A stretch of 64,000 nucleotides of DNA, taken from NCBI RefSeq assembly GCF_000686565.1, contig NZ_JMKW01000004.1, positions 31,575 through 95,574 on the forward strand, read 5' to 3'. This document shows, in pieces, positions 63,119-64,000 of the stretch. The notes beneath the pieces were generated by a model that had not been told where the DNA came from, searched no databases, and was given only the letters and a program-made list of their open reading frames with translations. A program made the position numbers and the translations under genes. This DNA is from Helicobacter bilis ATCC 51630. GTDB lineage: Bacteria > Campylobacterota > Campylobacteria > Campylobacterales > Helicobacteraceae. Positions within the stretch are counted from its first letter, which is position 1; every line of letters starts with the position of its first letter.

Positions 63119-63316
63119 TTATTTTTGCCATTCTCTATCCTGCAACATAAGCTCATGTCGTTTTATTTCGCCTTTAAAGCTATCTACTGCTGAAAATAGA
63201 CTATCCCAATTTGAGTTAGTTTGTTTTATATTAAGCTCATAATCTTTAGTAAGTTTTAATGTTTTTCTTAATCTTATTACAAGTGAATTAGCATTTTTAA
63301 ACATTTTTGCTTTCAT
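63119..63316 (-). CDS. AbrB/MazE-fold antitoxin-like protein (VapB/VagC type), orphan
   Basis: From ATG 63316 (GGGAG eight bases upstream) 65 residues: MKAKMFKNANSLVIRLRKTLKL is the swapped-hairpin N-terminus of VapB/VagC/MazE antitoxins, and the C-terminal WDSLFSAVDSFKGEIKRHEL is the usual toxin-binding tail. No PIN-domain VapC or MazF toxin follows; instead it converges on vapD. It may therefore be an orphan antitoxin or repressor. Eight further in-frame codons upstream lack a ribosome site. Confidence 0.7.
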   Translation of the reverse strand: MKAKMFKNANSLVIRLRKTLKLTKDYELNIKQTNSNWDSLFSAVDSFKGEIKRHELMLQDREWQK

Positions 63317-63371
63317 ATCTAGCTCCCAATAAATATACACAATAAGTATATATAATTTTTAAGTATTAAAG

Positions 63372-63524
63372 TTAGAAATTAGGAATCTTAATGTTATAGA
63401 GATAGCTCATTGCCAAGCCCCCCCCCTCTTTTTTGTAAAATTCTATTAAATCACTATTCCCCTCTTTCTCACTTATCCAATTCTCCTTATTCATAGATGA
63501 TAAATAATTACTCTTTGGAGTCAT
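63372..63524 (-). CDS. Small frame with a G9 tract, possibly a truncated gene
   Basis: ATG 63524 opens 50 codons (MTPKSNYLSSMNKENWISEK, then EGNSDLIEFYKKEGGG) containing G9 on the coding strand (63426-63418). Beyond the tract each frame ends quickly. It lies between parA and the VapB-like gene on the same strand. It may be the remnant of a contingency gene or of a ParA partner. No family recognised. Confidence 0.35.
   Translation of the reverse strand: MTPKSNYLSSMNKENWISEKEGNSDLIEFYKKEGGGLAMSYLYNIKIPNF
63418..63426 (-). repeat. Homopolymeric tract of nine C (plus strand)
   Basis: Nine consecutive C within a small minus-strand frame. This length is in the range where slippage is seen in Helicobacter. 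Confidence 0.8.
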
Positions 63525-63640
63525 TCTTTATCATTTTATACAACATTATGCTATATTAACATAATACATATATTATAAATATAATCTAAATATATTAAAC
63601 ATTAAATAACTAAGTAATATTAATGTAATTTACATACATA

Positions 63641-64000
63641 TTACATAAAATGTTTTTTTGCGTTTGTAAGTAATTCTTGATAGAATACCTCAAAATCTAT
63701 TAAAGCTTTATCAGAATTATCACAATACTCTTTTATGCTCTTGCCCTCAATAACTGCCTTACGATAAGCCTGTCTTTCATAGATAACAGAATCTAAGACT
63801 TTTACATCTTCTAAGCACATTTCTTGTTTTGTAACATGAATATAATCTTTAAGATTTGTCAGTTCTTTTGTAAGAAATGGGTTAGGTGAAACACGATTAA
63901 CCAAAATAAGCGAGAGTAGCTTAGGGTTTAAATCCTTTACTTCAGCATAAAGTTCTAACATATGATCTAACACATTGACATCATATTGTGATGGAATTGT
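63641..64000 (-). CDS. parA: ParA-family partition ATPase, C-terminal part (runs off the window)
   Basis: The frame is open to the window edge, giving 119 residues with IPSQYDVNVLDHM, NPKLLSLILVNRVSPNPFL and a C-terminal YRKAVIEGKSIKEYCDNSDK. These match the second half of small plasmid-type ParA ATPases, where the substrate loop hhPS..D is followed by hhhNR. The Walker A part lies beyond base 64000. It would be the first gene of a minus-strand partition unit, followed by the small G9-containing frame. Confidence 0.75.
   Translation of the reverse strand, partial: TIPSQYDVNVLDHMLELYAEVKDLNPKLLSLILVNRVSPNPFLTKELTNLKDYIHVTKQEMCLEDVKVLDSVIYERQAYRKAVIEGKSIKEYCDNSDKALIDFEVFYQELLTNAKKHFM

Overview
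The window reads as a low-GC chromosome segment of a Helicobacter species, most likely enterohepatic (inference). The blocks fabZ-lpxA-clpX-mreB-mreC on one strand, ispE-ubiD, folE, hemN, pfr-type ferritin, a short ComEC, and Helicobacter-style OMPs ending in aromatic residues all fit Campylobacterota. Extended -10 promoters (TGnTATAAT), homopolymeric C/G contingency tracts and an extreme abundance of the words AGATTCT/AGAATCT point the same way. I found no rRNA, tRNA or CRISPR array.

Region 1 (1-43.6 kb) is mostly core chromosome. It starts with the 3' end of an flhA-like gene, then a phase-variable FkbM methyltransferase (C13 tract, OFF). Next come yaaA, hemN, two tandem MORN-repeat exported proteins, an RND adaptor and the fabZ-lpxA-clpX-mreBC operon. 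These are followed by guaB/folD divergent genes, comEC, a PerM-like transporter, argC, ferritin with a Fur-like operator, three outer-membrane-like proteins and pnp. Two separate MBOAT plus SGNH O-acyltransferase modules flank a periplasmic catalase-like gene; one MBOAT is switched OFF by a C11 tract. The block ends with folE, ispE-ubiD (both carrying in-frame palindromic repeat insertions), a FIST-domain cytosolic chemoreceptor, surE and small conserved genes.

Region 2 (43.6-50.7 kb) carries a DUF4143-type ATPase. Beside it is a very large single-chain restriction-modification protein with a nuclease domain, an adenine methyltransferase and three specificity (TRD) domains. It has a G8 tract between TRD1 and TRD2 and lies between two direct copies of a roughly 110-bp sequence.

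Region 3 (50.7-64 kb) looks like an integrated, decaying plasmid or mosaic of plasmids. It holds a primase-like gene, a RepA-type helicase and a RepC-like initiator in IncQ-like order, plus a MobA-like relaxase, a Rep_3 initiator, a RepL-like protein and a ParA. At least four of these replication or mobilisation genes carry frameshifts. The toxin-type genes appear intact: RelE/ParE toxin plus antitoxin, a Fic protein with inhibitory helix, VapD, and a small AapA-like peptide with a convincing antisense-RNA architecture. Several very small single-span membrane proteins are scattered here, including three tandem ones packed directly upstream of vapD. This part is the best place to look for something undescribed.
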